A stretch of 64,000 nucleotides of DNA from JABMOV01 sp964654545. Lineage in GTDB: Bacteria > Fidelibacterota > Marinisomatia > Marinisomatales > JABMOV01. The stretch is from contig CAZZIU010000008.1 of NCBI GenBank assembly GCA_964654545.1, positions 44,415-108,414 on the forward strand, in the 5' to 3' direction. Below, in pieces: positions 53,115-62,625 of the stretch (position 1 is its first letter; every line of letters starts with the position of its first letter). The notes below the pieces were generated by a model. That model worked only from the letters and a program-made list of their open reading frames with translations. It was not told the origin of the DNA and did no database searches. The position numbers and the translations under genes are program-made.

Positions 53115-54959
53115 ATGGGATTACCGTACAAAGAAAAATTAAAAAATATACCAACCAAACCGGGAGTGTATATTTTTCGCGACGATAATGGGAAAATTCT
53201 ATATATCGGAAAAGCAAAAAACTTACGCAATCGTGTCCGATCCTATTTTCAAAAAAATAAATACCAGACGCCAAAAAACCAGTCACTGATTACCCGTATT
53301 ATCGACTTGGATTGGATTGTTGTTGGAAGTGAGGTGGAAGCACTTCTGACAGAAGCAAACCTGATTCGCAAACACAAACCAAAGTACAATATCAATTTAA
53401 AAGATGATAAATCGTTTCCCTATATCCGCATTACCAACGAACCCTATCCTCAGGTATTTCTCACCAGGACGATTGTCAAGGATGGATCCACCTATTTTGG
53501 TCCATATACCAATGTATTACTGCTACGCCAAACACTGAAAGCCATCCACAAGGTATTCCCTATACGTAGTTGCAGCTATGTCATTAACGATGATTCCATC
53601 AAAGCCGGCAAAATCAAGGTATGTCTTGACTACCATATTAAAAAATGTGGTGGTCCATGTGAAGGATTGGTGGGCGAAATGGATTATCATGGTATGATTA
53701 GACAGGTAATTCAATTTCTGCAGGGAAATACCAAAGATACGGAAATCCATCTTAACAAAACAATGAAACAAGCTTCTAAAGATTTGCGGTTTGAAGACGC
53801 AAGTGTCATTCGAGACCAGCTGCTTGCGATAAGAGACTATAAAGAACGACAGATGAAAGTCGCTAACGATTTTGAAGACCGTGATGTGTTTGCTCTTGCT
53901 CAGGAAGATGATATTGGAATCATGGCCATCATTCGAATTAGACAAGGACGCATTTTCAGTAGAGAAAAAGTTTCCCTGGAACGTTTGGATGATCAGACCG
54001 GTGCAACGCTGCGTTCGACAATACTACAATTTTATTTGGATGGTGATTTTATTCCAAAGCATATCTATATACCGGAAATTCCTGAAGATAAAGAAGAAAT
54101 CACTGAATACTTGAAAAGCCGGAGAAACGGGACCGTGAAGCTTATTATACCTCAACGTGGTGAAAAGGCCCGGGAAATGCGTATTGCGTACCAGAATGCA
54201 AAATTGCTGCTTGGTGAATGGCTTCTAAACAGAAAAAAACGAAGGGATGCGGTAACGGGAGCGGTAAAACAATTGCAAAACGATTTAAATATGGAAGCAC
54301 CGCCGCGTCGAATCGAAGCGTTTGACATCTCTCACCTGGGTGGAACAAATACGGTTGCTTCGATGGTATGTTTTATCGACGGAAAACCACGCAAGAAAGA
54401 GTACCGAAAATTCAACGTAAAAACTGTTGTTGGCATTGATGATTTTGCTTCCATGCGCGAAGTAGTTTATCGCAGGTATAAACGATTGCAAGATGAAGAA
54501 AAGCCCTTGCCCGACCTCATTCTGATTGACGGAGGAAAAGGACAATTATCCATGGCGGTATCCGCGTTAAGGGAATTGGGTTTAGATTATATTTTCACGA
54601 TTGGATTGGCAAAGCGATTGGAAGAAGTATTTATCCCGGGACATCGAGATCCGCAGTCTATCGCTAGGACATCCAGTGGGTTAAAGCTATTACAGCAAAT
54701 TCGGGATGAAGCGCATCGGTTTGCCATTACTTTCCAGCGTGATAAGCGATCCAAAGCAATGACTAAATCTGTGTTCAGTCCTATCGCGGGAATGGGACCT
54801 GCACGAATACGGGCCCTTTTTGACGTATACAAAAGTGTGGATGAAATTGCAAGCTCGAGTGTTGACATCATTCGTGAAAAAACCGGATTCCCCAACCGCA
54901 TATGCATTGATATTCTCAAAGTTGCACAACAAATTGAAACGGGGCCTGTTGACTCCTGA
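53115..54959 (+). CDS. uvrC: UvrABC system protein C
   Basis: A 614-residue nucleotide-excision-repair nuclease making both incisions at UvrB-marked lesions. The N-terminal GIY-YIG domain carries G-V-Y-I-F-R-D and L-Y-I-G-K-A-K-N-L-R-N-R-V (29-41); a UVR motif (K-D-L-R-F-E-D-A-S-V-I-R-D) follows near 215. The RNase H-like nuclease part has F-D-I-S-H-L-G-G-T-N-T-V and L-I-D-G-G-K-G-Q-L, and helix-hairpin-helix repeats close the protein. ATG 53115 is preferred to GTG 53052, which adds 21 residues antisense to thiI leader. Confidence 0.96.
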   Translation: MGLPYKEKLKNIPTKPGVYIFRDDNGKILYIGKAKNLRNRVRSYFQKNKYQTPKNQSLITRIIDLDWIVVGSEVEALLTEANLIRKHKPKYNINLKDDKSFPYIRITNEPYPQVFLTRTIVKDGSTYFGPYTNVLLLRQTLKAIHKVFPIRSCSYVINDDSIKAGKIKVCLDYHIKKCGGPCEGLVGEMDYHGMIRQVIQFLQGNTKDTEIHLNKTMKQASKDLRFEDASVIRDQLLAIRDYKERQMKVANDFEDRDVFALAQEDDIGIMAIIRIRQGRIFSREKVSLERLDDQTGATLRSTILQFYLDGDFIPKHIYIPEIPEDKEEITEYLKSRRNGTVKLIIPQRGEKAREMRIAYQNAKLLLGEWLLNRKKRRDAVTGAVKQLQNDLNMEAPPRRIEAFDISHLGGTNTVASMVCFIDGKPRKKEYRKFNVKTVVGIDDFASMREVVYRRYKRLQDEEKPLPDLILIDGGKGQLSMAVSALRELGLDYIFTIGLAKRLEEVFIPGHRDPQSIARTSSGLKLLQQIRDEAHRFAITFQRDKRSKAMTKSVFSPIAGMGPARIRALFDVYKSVDEIASSSVDIIREKTGFPNRICIDILKVAQQIETGPVDS

Positions 54960-55047
54960 GCAGGGTACCCCATTATTCGGATGTGCGAAATACCATAAAA
55001 ATGTTAAAAATATTATAAGGAATAAATTTTGCATTCGGATTGAGAAT

Positions 55048-55425
55048 ATGGTAATATTGCTTTATATGAGTCGAAAAAACACATCATTAGTCATAATTGC
55101 ACTTCTCGTCCTGGCGATGATATTGCCCGTATTCCATGTTTCAGAAACGTGTGAAATGTCCTGTTGCGAAACTGGAGATTCGGCCTGTCAAATGATGAAT
55201 GATGGCAGTTGTGATATGGATTTGGTGGCTTGTGATCTGGCTGTTTTACTTCCGCTGGTTGTGGTGCCAGTAAATGTACAAAACCAGAACAATGATATGG
55301 CTTATCAGGCACTATACGACAATCCAGTGGCCACACTGATTCCAATACATGATAGAATATCCTCTCACGACCATTTCTCGATTCACGACCCACCTATACA
55401 TTTCAATTTACCCCTCCTGATTTAA
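55048..55425 (+). CDS. Small Cys-rich membrane/exported protein at the head of the metal-efflux operon
   Basis: About 125 residues from ATG 55048 (or 119 from ATG 55066). An N-terminal hydrophobic segment (S-L-V-I-I-A-L-L-V-L-A-M-I-L-P-V-F) is followed by a cysteine cluster C-E-M-S-C-C ... C-Q-M-M ... C-D-M and V-A-C-D, that is seven Cys and several Met within about 45 residues, then a second hydrophobic stretch and a His-rich C-terminus (S-S-H-D-H-F-S-I-H-D). This is what a soft-metal-binding accessory protein would look like. It stands 94 bases upstream of the efflux genes. No family recognised. Confidence 0.65.
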   Translation: MVILLYMSRKNTSLVIIALLVLAMILPVFHVSETCEMSCCETGDSACQMMNDGSCDMDLVACDLAVLLPLVVVPVNVQNQNNDMAYQALYDNPVATLIPIHDRISSHDHFSIHDPPIHFNLPLLI

Positions 55426-55508
55426 GACTTCCTGTTGCGTTGTATTAGCCCGGTTTTACGGGTTAATTGTGTTTCACCCGTTTCAGAACGGATTACCACA
55501 TAACTGAC

Positions 55509-55522
55509 AGGAGAGATCATTG
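55509..55522 (+). promoter_or_regulatory. Shine-Dalgarno AGGAG before a TTG start
   Basis: AGGAG at 55509-55513, six bases before TTG 55520, selects the TTG as start of the outer-membrane factor; no ATG exists in the first ~50 codons at a place that would keep the signal peptide. Confidence 0.6.
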
Positions 55523-56872
55523 AATATTTACCCCGGAAAAAATAAAAATCGGTTTTTGAAAATTTTGGTGATGCTTGCAAGTATCTCAATCTATGGATTA
55601 TCCAATCCAAATCCTGAAAATCATAAACAGCAGTTTTTGGATAGGGGATATCAGGATAGCAGCCAATATACATTACCTGAAAACCCTACATTGTCTGATT
55701 ACCAACGAGCTGCTCTCTATCAGAATCCGGCTATAAAAGCCGCCTATGCGAAATGGAATTCTGCTATAGAAGGAATTGTGGTGGCAAAGTCGCTCCCAAA
55801 TCCCACTATGTCATTTGGTTATTTTCTACAAAACGTTGAAACAGCTGTGGGTCCTCAAGAATTCAAATTTGGTGTAATGCAAATGATTCCCTGGCTGGGA
55901 AAACTCAGTACTGCTCGAGACCAGCAAATCGTGACATCTGATTTGGCACTGGAGTCACTTCATTCCAAGATTACAGGACTAACATATCAACTAATAGAAA
56001 ACTACCTGGACTATTACTATTTACAGCATTCCTTAAAGATCTTAAATCAGAACATTGATTTGGTCCGCAATTGGGAACAGGTCGTGATTCGTAAATATAC
56101 ATCATCAAAATCAGGGCACCCGGACGTGATAAAAGCCCAGATCGAATTGTTAACACTTGAAGATAAAAAACGTGAACTTGAGGCGAGAAAACAACCCCTC
56201 ATTGAGCGTTTCCGCTATTTATCTGGCGATAGTACTCTCACAGATATTTACCTTCCTGATTCGTTGATGTCAATGGATCAACAATGGGCTAAAAATGATG
56301 TGTGGGATACAATTGAACAGGCCAATCCTGATCTGAGATTTACTCAATTAGCGGTTAATTTAAGTGCCGTTTCGGTAAAAAGGACAAAACAGAATTTTTA
56401 CCCGGACTTTGGTATTGGATTGGATTGGATTATTACGGGGGATAAAAGGGTAAACGGTACTCCGGTTGCTGATAGTGGTAAAGATCCCATGGTAGTGATG
56501 TTTTCGATGCAGGTTCCACTTTGGTTCAACAAGAACAAGCATCAACTGGAGCAGGCTCGAATGAATCAAAAATCTGCCCATGAATCGTTTTCAGACCGAA
56601 GAAATCAACTAAAAGCTGAATTTGAAAAAGCATGGTTCGATTTTGAAGACGGTAAAAGAAAAAATCGGTTGTACGCTAACCAACTCATTCCAAAAAGTAT
56701 TGAATCATTGCGGGCATCAGAAAAAGCATATATTGCAGAAAAAATGGATTTTTTAAATCTAATCGATGCCCAGCGGCGTTATTTGGAATTTCTTCTAGCG
56801 TATGAGAAATCCAACATTCAATATCGAAAATCGATTGCAAAGCTAGCACAAATGGCTGGAGGTACTTTATGA
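55520..56872 (+). CDS. Outer-membrane efflux factor (TolC/CusC family)
   Basis: A 450-residue TolC-like outer-membrane channel. A signal peptide (F-L-K-I-L-V-M-L-A-S-I-S-I-Y-G) is followed by two repeated halves of long helices and beta segments; L-P-N-P-T-M-S-F-G-Y and Q-V-P-L-W-F-N-K-N-K are the family strand-turn motifs. No lipobox is present, unlike E. coli CusC. The stop overlaps the adaptor start (ATGA 56869-56872), giving an outer-membrane factor, adaptor and pump operon for soft-metal efflux. Confidence 0.9.
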   Translation: MNIYPGKNKNRFLKILVMLASISIYGLSNPNPENHKQQFLDRGYQDSSQYTLPENPTLSDYQRAALYQNPAIKAAYAKWNSAIEGIVVAKSLPNPTMSFGYFLQNVETAVGPQEFKFGVMQMIPWLGKLSTARDQQIVTSDLALESLHSKITGLTYQLIENYLDYYYLQHSLKILNQNIDLVRNWEQVVIRKYTSSKSGHPDVIKAQIELLTLEDKKRELEARKQPLIERFRYLSGDSTLTDIYLPDSLMSMDQQWAKNDVWDTIEQANPDLRFTQLAVNLSAVSVKRTKQNFYPDFGIGLDWIITGDKRVNGTPVADSGKDPMVVMFSMQVPLWFNKNKHQLEQARMNQKSAHESFSDRRNQLKAEFEKAWFDFEDGKRKNRLYANQLIPKSIESLRASEKAYIAEKMDFLNLIDAQRRYLEFLLAYEKSNIQYRKSIAKLAQMAGGTL

Positions 56873-58863
56873 ACATTCTACAACAGACAAAATCATTTAT
56901 TCTTACCCTTCACCGATCTACCTGGATCCTCCTGTTGATTGCATTCCTGATTGGCTGGATTATACATCCTGACTCCACCGGTAGCCCTGCCAGTGTAATG
57001 ACGGATCATTCACACGAAACAGAGGCCGAATGGTGGACATGTTCCATGCATCCCCAGGTTAAGTTGCCGGAAGCTGGTCAATGTCCGATTTGTTTCATGG
57101 ATTTAATCCCGATGGAATTATCAGGGGATGATGAAAATCCCAGGGAATTGCATATGTCACCGGCAGCCATAAAACTGGCGGAGATTACCACGAGCAAGGT
57201 AAGGCGTGGCTTGGCAGAAGCAGAAATCATGCTATCGGGAAAAGTTGAGTACGATGAAGCAAATATTCGAACCATCACCACCTGGATGCCAGGAAGGATC
57301 GAACGCTTGTATGTTGATTTCACTGGGACACGTGTCCAAAAAGGTGATCACTTGTTTAAGATTTATAGCCCGGAATTGTATTCCGCCCAGGAAGAGTTGA
57401 TTCAGGCATTAAAACAATTCAAATCAGGATCGGGTGAATTTGGACGGGAATCTGCCCGAATAACATTGGCCGCAGCCCGGGAAAAATTATCGTTACTGGG
57501 TCTCACTCCAGAGCAAATAGCCGCCGTAGAAGAGAAGGGCGATCCTGTGGATAAGCTTACGATTTACAGCCCACTCTCCGGGATTGTTATCCATAAAGAC
57601 GCACAGGAAGGAAGATATGTTAAAACGGGTACACCGGTGTACACCATCGCTGATTTAAGAAGAATCTGGGTTGTAATTGATGCTTATGAATCCGATTTAC
57701 CCTGGATTCGATTTGGGCAATCTGTAACATTTACCACCGAAGCCATACCTGGAAAAATGTTTGCCGGCCGGGTCTCGTTTATCGATCCCACATTAAATGA
57801 GTCCACAAGAACGGTGAAGGTACGCGTTAACATGAAGAATCCCGATGGTCTGTTAAAACCGGGTATGTTTGTGAGAGCCAGGGTATCATCCAAACTCGAT
57901 GCCAAAGGAAAAGCCATTAGTGCTGACCTGAGCGGTAAATGGATTGGTCCCATGCATCCTGAGATTGTGAAAGATGAACCAGGTGCATGCGATATTTGTG
58001 GAATGGACCTGGTTCAAGCCGAATCACTGGGAATTGTTCATCAGCCTGATACCAATGAGCAACCCCTGCTCATTCCAGCTACGGCTGTACTGCAAACCGG
58101 CAAACGAGCGCTGGTGTATGTCCGCAAACCAGGTACTGAAGAACCCGTATTTGAAAGTCGGGAAGTCGTATTGGGCCCCCGATCCGGTGATGACTACATT
58201 ATCGTGGCCGGATTAAAAGTTGGTGAGGAAATTGTGACCAACGGAAATTTCAAAATTGACAGTGCCATGCAAATTGCCGCCAAACCAAGCATGATGAGTG
58301 CAGACGATAAAAATACCAATGACCATCATGAACACAGTCCATCAATGGATATGTCGCAAATGAGAATTATCAGTAATGACAATCCTGCACTTAGCCGAGC
58401 ACTGGGGCTTATTTATGATGGGTATTTAATCGCTCAATCGGCTTTGGCAAATGACAATTTCAAAGAAGCCAAATCAGCTTTGTTTGCCCTGCAGATAATT
58501 ACCAGTACTGCCCAGGAAAAGGGAATGCAGCTATCTTCGTCTGATGACGCGCGCTGGAAACAACAACTAATGGAATTAACCCAGCACACCGAACATGCCC
58601 AGCATTGGTCCACGATCGGTGAAATAAGAAATCAGTTTGGTGCAATCAGCGATGATATAGGGCACTTGCTAAATACTTATGATTATCCGGGAGCCGATAC
58701 ACTCTATACGGTATTTTGCCCAATGGCGTTTGACAATGCGGGAGCCAACTGGGTTCAAAAAGGAAAAGAAGTGAACAACCCGTATTTTGGTCAAAAAATG
58801 TTGCGCTGTGGTGAAATTAAGACTACCTGGGAGCCGATGAACGAGGACAGTCACCATGAATGA
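56869..58863 (+). CDS. cusB: Periplasmic adaptor of heavy-metal RND efflux (CusB-like) with two metal-binding motifs and DUF3347 tail
   Basis: A 664-residue membrane-fusion protein linking the pump to the outer-membrane channel. N-terminal membrane anchor (~16-32), then a heavy-metal-binding motif T-C-S-M-H-P-Q-V ... G-Q-C-P-I-C-F-M-D-L (57-79), the alpha-hairpin/lipoyl/barrel core (~95-330), a second copy G-P-M-H-P-E-I ... G-A-C-D-I-C-G-M-D-L (~362-382), a beta-domain, and a DUF3347 domain in the last ~160 residues with C-P-M-A-F-D-N-A-G-A-N-W. The Phe instead of Gly in the first motif is unusual. It overlaps cusA by 8 bases. Confidence 0.92.
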   Translation: MNILQQTKSFILTLHRSTWILLLIAFLIGWIIHPDSTGSPASVMTDHSHETEAEWWTCSMHPQVKLPEAGQCPICFMDLIPMELSGDDENPRELHMSPAAIKLAEITTSKVRRGLAEAEIMLSGKVEYDEANIRTITTWMPGRIERLYVDFTGTRVQKGDHLFKIYSPELYSAQEELIQALKQFKSGSGEFGRESARITLAAAREKLSLLGLTPEQIAAVEEKGDPVDKLTIYSPLSGIVIHKDAQEGRYVKTGTPVYTIADLRRIWVVIDAYESDLPWIRFGQSVTFTTEAIPGKMFAGRVSFIDPTLNESTRTVKVRVNMKNPDGLLKPGMFVRARVSSKLDAKGKAISADLSGKWIGPMHPEIVKDEPGACDICGMDLVQAESLGIVHQPDTNEQPLLIPATAVLQTGKRALVYVRKPGTEEPVFESREVVLGPRSGDDYIIVAGLKVGEEIVTNGNFKIDSAMQIAAKPSMMSADDKNTNDHHEHSPSMDMSQMRIISNDNPALSRALGLIYDGYLIAQSALANDNFKEAKSALFALQIITSTAQEKGMQLSSSDDARWKQQLMELTQHTEHAQHWSTIGEIRNQFGAISDDIGHLLNTYDYPGADTLYTVFCPMAFDNAGANWVQKGKEVNNPYFGQKMLRCGEIKTTWEPMNEDSHHE

Positions 58864-61800
58864 ACTGAACCAATTATCACTCCTCGATAGAATAATAAAA
58901 TATTGTTTGGAAAACAAACTTGTCGTTGCCCTGATAATGGTATTGATCGTTGCCTGGGGAATCATGGTAGCGCCATTTGATTGGAATATATCCGGTATAC
59001 CAAGAGACCCCGTCCCGGTTGATGCCATCCCGGATATTGGTGAAAACCAGCAAATTGTTTTTACCCAGTGGATGGGCCGTTCACCACAGGATGTGGAAGA
59101 TCAGATTTCCTACCCTCTAACTGTGGCATTGTTGGGAATCCCCGAAATAAAAACCATCCGCTCCTATTCCATGTTCGGCTTTTCAACTATTTATGTCATC
59201 TTTAAGGAAGAAGCAGAATTTTACTGGACGCGAAGCCGCATTCTGGAAAAATTAAATTCATTGCCATCAGGAACGTTGCCGGCGGGTGTACAACCCACTT
59301 TAGGACCAGACGCCACAGCATTGGGTCAGGTGTTCTGGTACACACTGGAAGGACGTGACGAGCAAGGGCAACCAACCGGCGGATGGGATCTGCAGGAATT
59401 GCGGTCTATTCAGGATTGGTACGTGCGATATGGACTCCAGTCAGCCGATGGCGTCGCGGAAGTTGCATCTGTTGGTGGGCATGTAAAAGAATACCAAATT
59501 GACGTAGACCCGGCAGCGATGCGGGAACAGGGTATTACGTTAACCGATATTTTTCGGGCTGTACGTAATTCCAACCTGGATGTAGGGGCTCGTACTATCG
59601 AGGTAAACCGAGTCGAATACGTGGTTCGCGGATTAGGATTTATCAAGGATAAAAAAGATATTGACTATACTGCGATTAAATCTGTCGACAATGTTCCAAT
59701 TTATATCAAGGATGTGGCGAACGTTGTTTTAGGGCCGGCACTGCGTCGCGGTGTGCTGGACAAAGAGGGTGTTGAGGCCGTTGGTGGTGTTGTGGTCGTA
59801 CGGTACGGTGAAAATCCATTAGCGGCTATCAAAAATATAAAAGAAAAGATTCAGGAAATCAGTCCGGGATTACCGAGTAAAACACTGGAGGACGGAAGGG
59901 TATCACGGGTGACGATTGTGCCCTTTTATGATCGAACGGGATTAATCAAAGAAACACTGGGCACACTGAATCATGCCCTGCGGGATGAAATATTGATAAC
60001 AATCGTGGTCATTTTGCTGATGGTCATGCATTTAAAGACATCCCTGCTGATTACAGGTCTGTTACCCATGACCGTACTGATGGTATTTATCGGAATGAAA
60101 TATTTTGGTGTGGATGCCAATATCGTGGCATTGTCCGGAATAGCAATCGCCATTGGAACCATCGTGGATATGGGCATTGTGGTATCTGAAAATATGCTGA
60201 AACACCTGGGTCAAGCGAACGATTCTGAAGACAAAAAAAAGATACTTTTCAGAGCAGTGTCAGAGGTCAGTGGGGCTGTGGTAACGGCCGTATCCACAAC
60301 CGTCGTAAGTTTTTTACCCGTTTTTACCATGGAAGCAGCGGAAGGGAAGCTGTTTAAACCACTGGCGTACACCAAAACATTTGCCCTGATTGCTTCTGTG
60401 ATTGTGGCATTAACAATTTTGCCGCCCCTGGCTCAGGTGCTCTATTCTGGAAAAATAAAAACGGAAAAGTTGCGAAAATATTTGTATTCAGTCCTCATCG
60501 TTTTGGGGTTGGTGTTGACGATTACCACGATCTGGTGGCTAGGTCTCGTTGTTCTGTTGTTCGGCGCGTATCCTTTTGTAAGGACAAGGATACCTGATGC
60601 CTGGAAAGACCGCTTGCCCTATATCGTAAATGGGTTGGTAATCGTACTGGTTGTCACCATTTTATCGAAAACCTGGGCTCCGTTAACCGTGGATCGTGGA
60701 TTGCTTGCCAATTTTAGCTTTGTTGTTGTCCTGTTGACACTGGTGATGGGAACCATCATGGTGTTCACCCGCTTTTATCCCCAAATGCTGCGATGGTCAC
60801 TGGACCACAAAATGTGGGTATTGTCCATTCCAATTGCACTGACCATCCTTGGGTTTACAGCCTGGCTGGGCTTTGCCAAAGTAACTACCGTCGTGCCGGA
60901 ATTTCTCAAATCCAATCGTATCTACAGTGGATTACAGCATACGTTTCCCGGTATGGGAAAAGAATTTATGCCTCCGCTGGATGAAGGATCATTTCTTTAT
61001 ATGCCCACAACCATGCCCCATGCAGGGGTACAAGAAGCCACCGATGTTTTACAAAAGCTGGACATGGCATTGTATTCCATCCCTGAAGTTGAACTGGTTG
61101 TGGGTAAACTTGGTCGAGCAGAGACGCCCCTGGATCCAGCACCCATATCCATGATAGAGACAATTATTACGTACAAATCGGAATACGCTGTGGATGGGGA
61201 AGGTAACCGGCTAACGTTCAAAGTGGATGATCAGGGTTCCTTTCTTCGTGATGTGAACGGAAATCTGATACCGGATGCTGGGGGGAAACCGTACCGGCAG
61301 TGGCGCGACCACATCCGGTCCAATCAGGACATCTGGGATGCACTGGTAAAAGCCGCTAACCTGCCGGGGACTACATCGGCACCAAGGCTACAACCGATTT
61401 CTGCTCGTATTGTTATGCTCCAAAGTGGAATGAGGGCACCCATGGGGATCAAGGTGAAAGGTCCCGATCTGGCGATAATAGAGAAGGTGGGATTGGAATT
61501 GGAACGTTACCTTAAGCAGGTTCCGGCAATAGAAGCATCTGCAGTATTCGCCGACCGGATTGTGGGTAAACCTTATTTGGAAATTGACATTGATCGTCAA
61601 TTGATTGCCCGATATGGAATTCCATTGACACAAGTGCAAAATGTGATTGAGGTCGCCATCGGTGGGAAACAGATTACCACAACCATTGAAGGCCGCGAAC
61701 GATATCCTGTTCGGGTTCGCTACCTGCGTGAATTGCGTGGTACCGTTGAATCTCTGGGAGATATCCTGGTACCTGCCAACGATGGAACCCAAATACCATT

Positions 61801-62617
61801 GGGACAATTAGCAACGATCAATTATGTACGGGGACCGCAGGTCATTAAAAGTGAAGATACATTTTTAATCGGGTATGTTTTGTTTGACAAAAAGGATGGT
61901 TGGGCAGAAGTAGATGTAGTGGAACAGGCTCAGCGTTTCCTGCAAAGCAAAATTGCATCAGGAGAATTGATCATACCTGCCGGCGTGAGTTATGCTTTCG
62001 CCGGGTCGTACGAAAACCAGATTCGCGCCACCCAGAGGTTGCGCATCATTTTACCGCTTGCACTATTTATTATCTTTTTGATCCTATACTTTCAGTTCAA
62101 AAGGGTATCAACAACAATAATAGTATTTCTAGGTATTGTAGTTGCATGGTCAGGGGGGTTTCTTATGCTCTGGTTGTATGGTCAGGACTGGTTTTTGAAT
62201 TTTGGGCTGTTAGGGTCCAATCTGCGGGATGTTTTTCAGGTGCAACCCATGAACCTTAGTGTAGCAGTCTGGGTTGGGTTTCTAGCATTGTTTGGGATTG
62301 CCAGTGATAACGGCGTCATTATCAGTACGTACCTCGATCAGCAATTTTACCGATTGAAACCCACGTCCTTGAAGGAAATACGTGATGCTGCGACTGAGGC
62401 TGGTGCACGTCGCATAAGACCGGCGATGATGACGGCCAGCACGACCATTCTGGCACTGATTCCCATTCTGACATCAACCGGGAGAGGGTCAGATATTATG
62501 GTACCCATGGCCATCCCTTCATTTGGCGGAATGGTACTTGCAATCATAACAACATTTGTGGTCCCAATTCTATACTCCGGTCTGGCAGAAAGAAGATTTA
62601 AGCAAACAAAAAAATAG
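58856..62617 (+). CDS. cusA: Heavy-metal RND efflux pump (CusA/CzcA family), enlarged form
   Basis: A 1253-residue inner-membrane pump, about 200 longer than E. coli CusA. D-A-I-P-D-I-G-E-N-Q, T-Q-W-M-G-R-S-P-Q-D-V-E-D-Q and Y-P-L-T-V-A-L-L-G-I-P are the heavy-metal RND signatures; the proton-relay Asp in helix 4 is in T-I-V-D-M-G-I-V-V-S-E-N. In helix 10 the usual A-E-x-G-V is S-D-N-G-V. Residues ~525-695 contain extra hydrophobic helices between the two halves. The M-L-Q-S-G-M-R-A-P-M-G segment is Met-rich, in line with Cu/Ag. Substrate is inferred from family. Confidence 0.94.
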   Translation: MNELNQLSLLDRIIKYCLENKLVVALIMVLIVAWGIMVAPFDWNISGIPRDPVPVDAIPDIGENQQIVFTQWMGRSPQDVEDQISYPLTVALLGIPEIKTIRSYSMFGFSTIYVIFKEEAEFYWTRSRILEKLNSLPSGTLPAGVQPTLGPDATALGQVFWYTLEGRDEQGQPTGGWDLQELRSIQDWYVRYGLQSADGVAEVASVGGHVKEYQIDVDPAAMREQGITLTDIFRAVRNSNLDVGARTIEVNRVEYVVRGLGFIKDKKDIDYTAIKSVDNVPIYIKDVANVVLGPALRRGVLDKEGVEAVGGVVVVRYGENPLAAIKNIKEKIQEISPGLPSKTLEDGRVSRVTIVPFYDRTGLIKETLGTLNHALRDEILITIVVILLMVMHLKTSLLITGLLPMTVLMVFIGMKYFGVDANIVALSGIAIAIGTIVDMGIVVSENMLKHLGQANDSEDKKKILFRAVSEVSGAVVTAVSTTVVSFLPVFTMEAAEGKLFKPLAYTKTFALIASVIVALTILPPLAQVLYSGKIKTEKLRKYLYSVLIVLGLVLTITTIWWLGLVVLLFGAYPFVRTRIPDAWKDRLPYIVNGLVIVLVVTILSKTWAPLTVDRGLLANFSFVVVLLTLVMGTIMVFTRFYPQMLRWSLDHKMWVLSIPIALTILGFTAWLGFAKVTTVVPEFLKSNRIYSGLQHTFPGMGKEFMPPLDEGSFLYMPTTMPHAGVQEATDVLQKLDMALYSIPEVELVVGKLGRAETPLDPAPISMIETIITYKSEYAVDGEGNRLTFKVDDQGSFLRDVNGNLIPDAGGKPYRQWRDHIRSNQDIWDALVKAANLPGTTSAPRLQPISARIVMLQSGMRAPMGIKVKGPDLAIIEKVGLELERYLKQVPAIEASAVFADRIVGKPYLEIDIDRQLIARYGIPLTQVQNVIEVAIGGKQITTTIEGRERYPVRVRYLRELRGTVESLGDILVPANDGTQIPLGQLATINYVRGPQVIKSEDTFLIGYVLFDKKDGWAEVDVVEQAQRFLQSKIASGELIIPAGVSYAFAGSYENQIRATQRLRIILPLALFIIFLILYFQFKRVSTTIIVFLGIVVAWSGGFLMLWLYGQDWFLNFGLLGSNLRDVFQVQPMNLSVAVWVGFLALFGIASDNGVIISTYLDQQFYRLKPTSLKEIRDAATEAGARRIRPAMMTASTTILALIPILTSTGRGSDIMVPMAIPSFGGMVLAIITTFVVPILYSGLAERRFKQTKK

Positions 62618-62625
62618 GACAAATA

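Noticed and set aside
53039..53230. Longer thiI frame to 53230, and GTG start of uvrC at 53052
   Set aside because: They would make the two divergent genes overlap by ~180 bases, and the added residues do not resemble either family; the ATG starts at 53038 and 53115 give the normal family N-termini.
53523..53945. 140-codon antisense ORF in uvrC
   Set aside because: Fully inside uvrC, no protein-like pattern or ribosome site.
61388..61807. 139-codon antisense ORF in the RND pump gene
   Set aside because: Inside cusA with no sign of coding.
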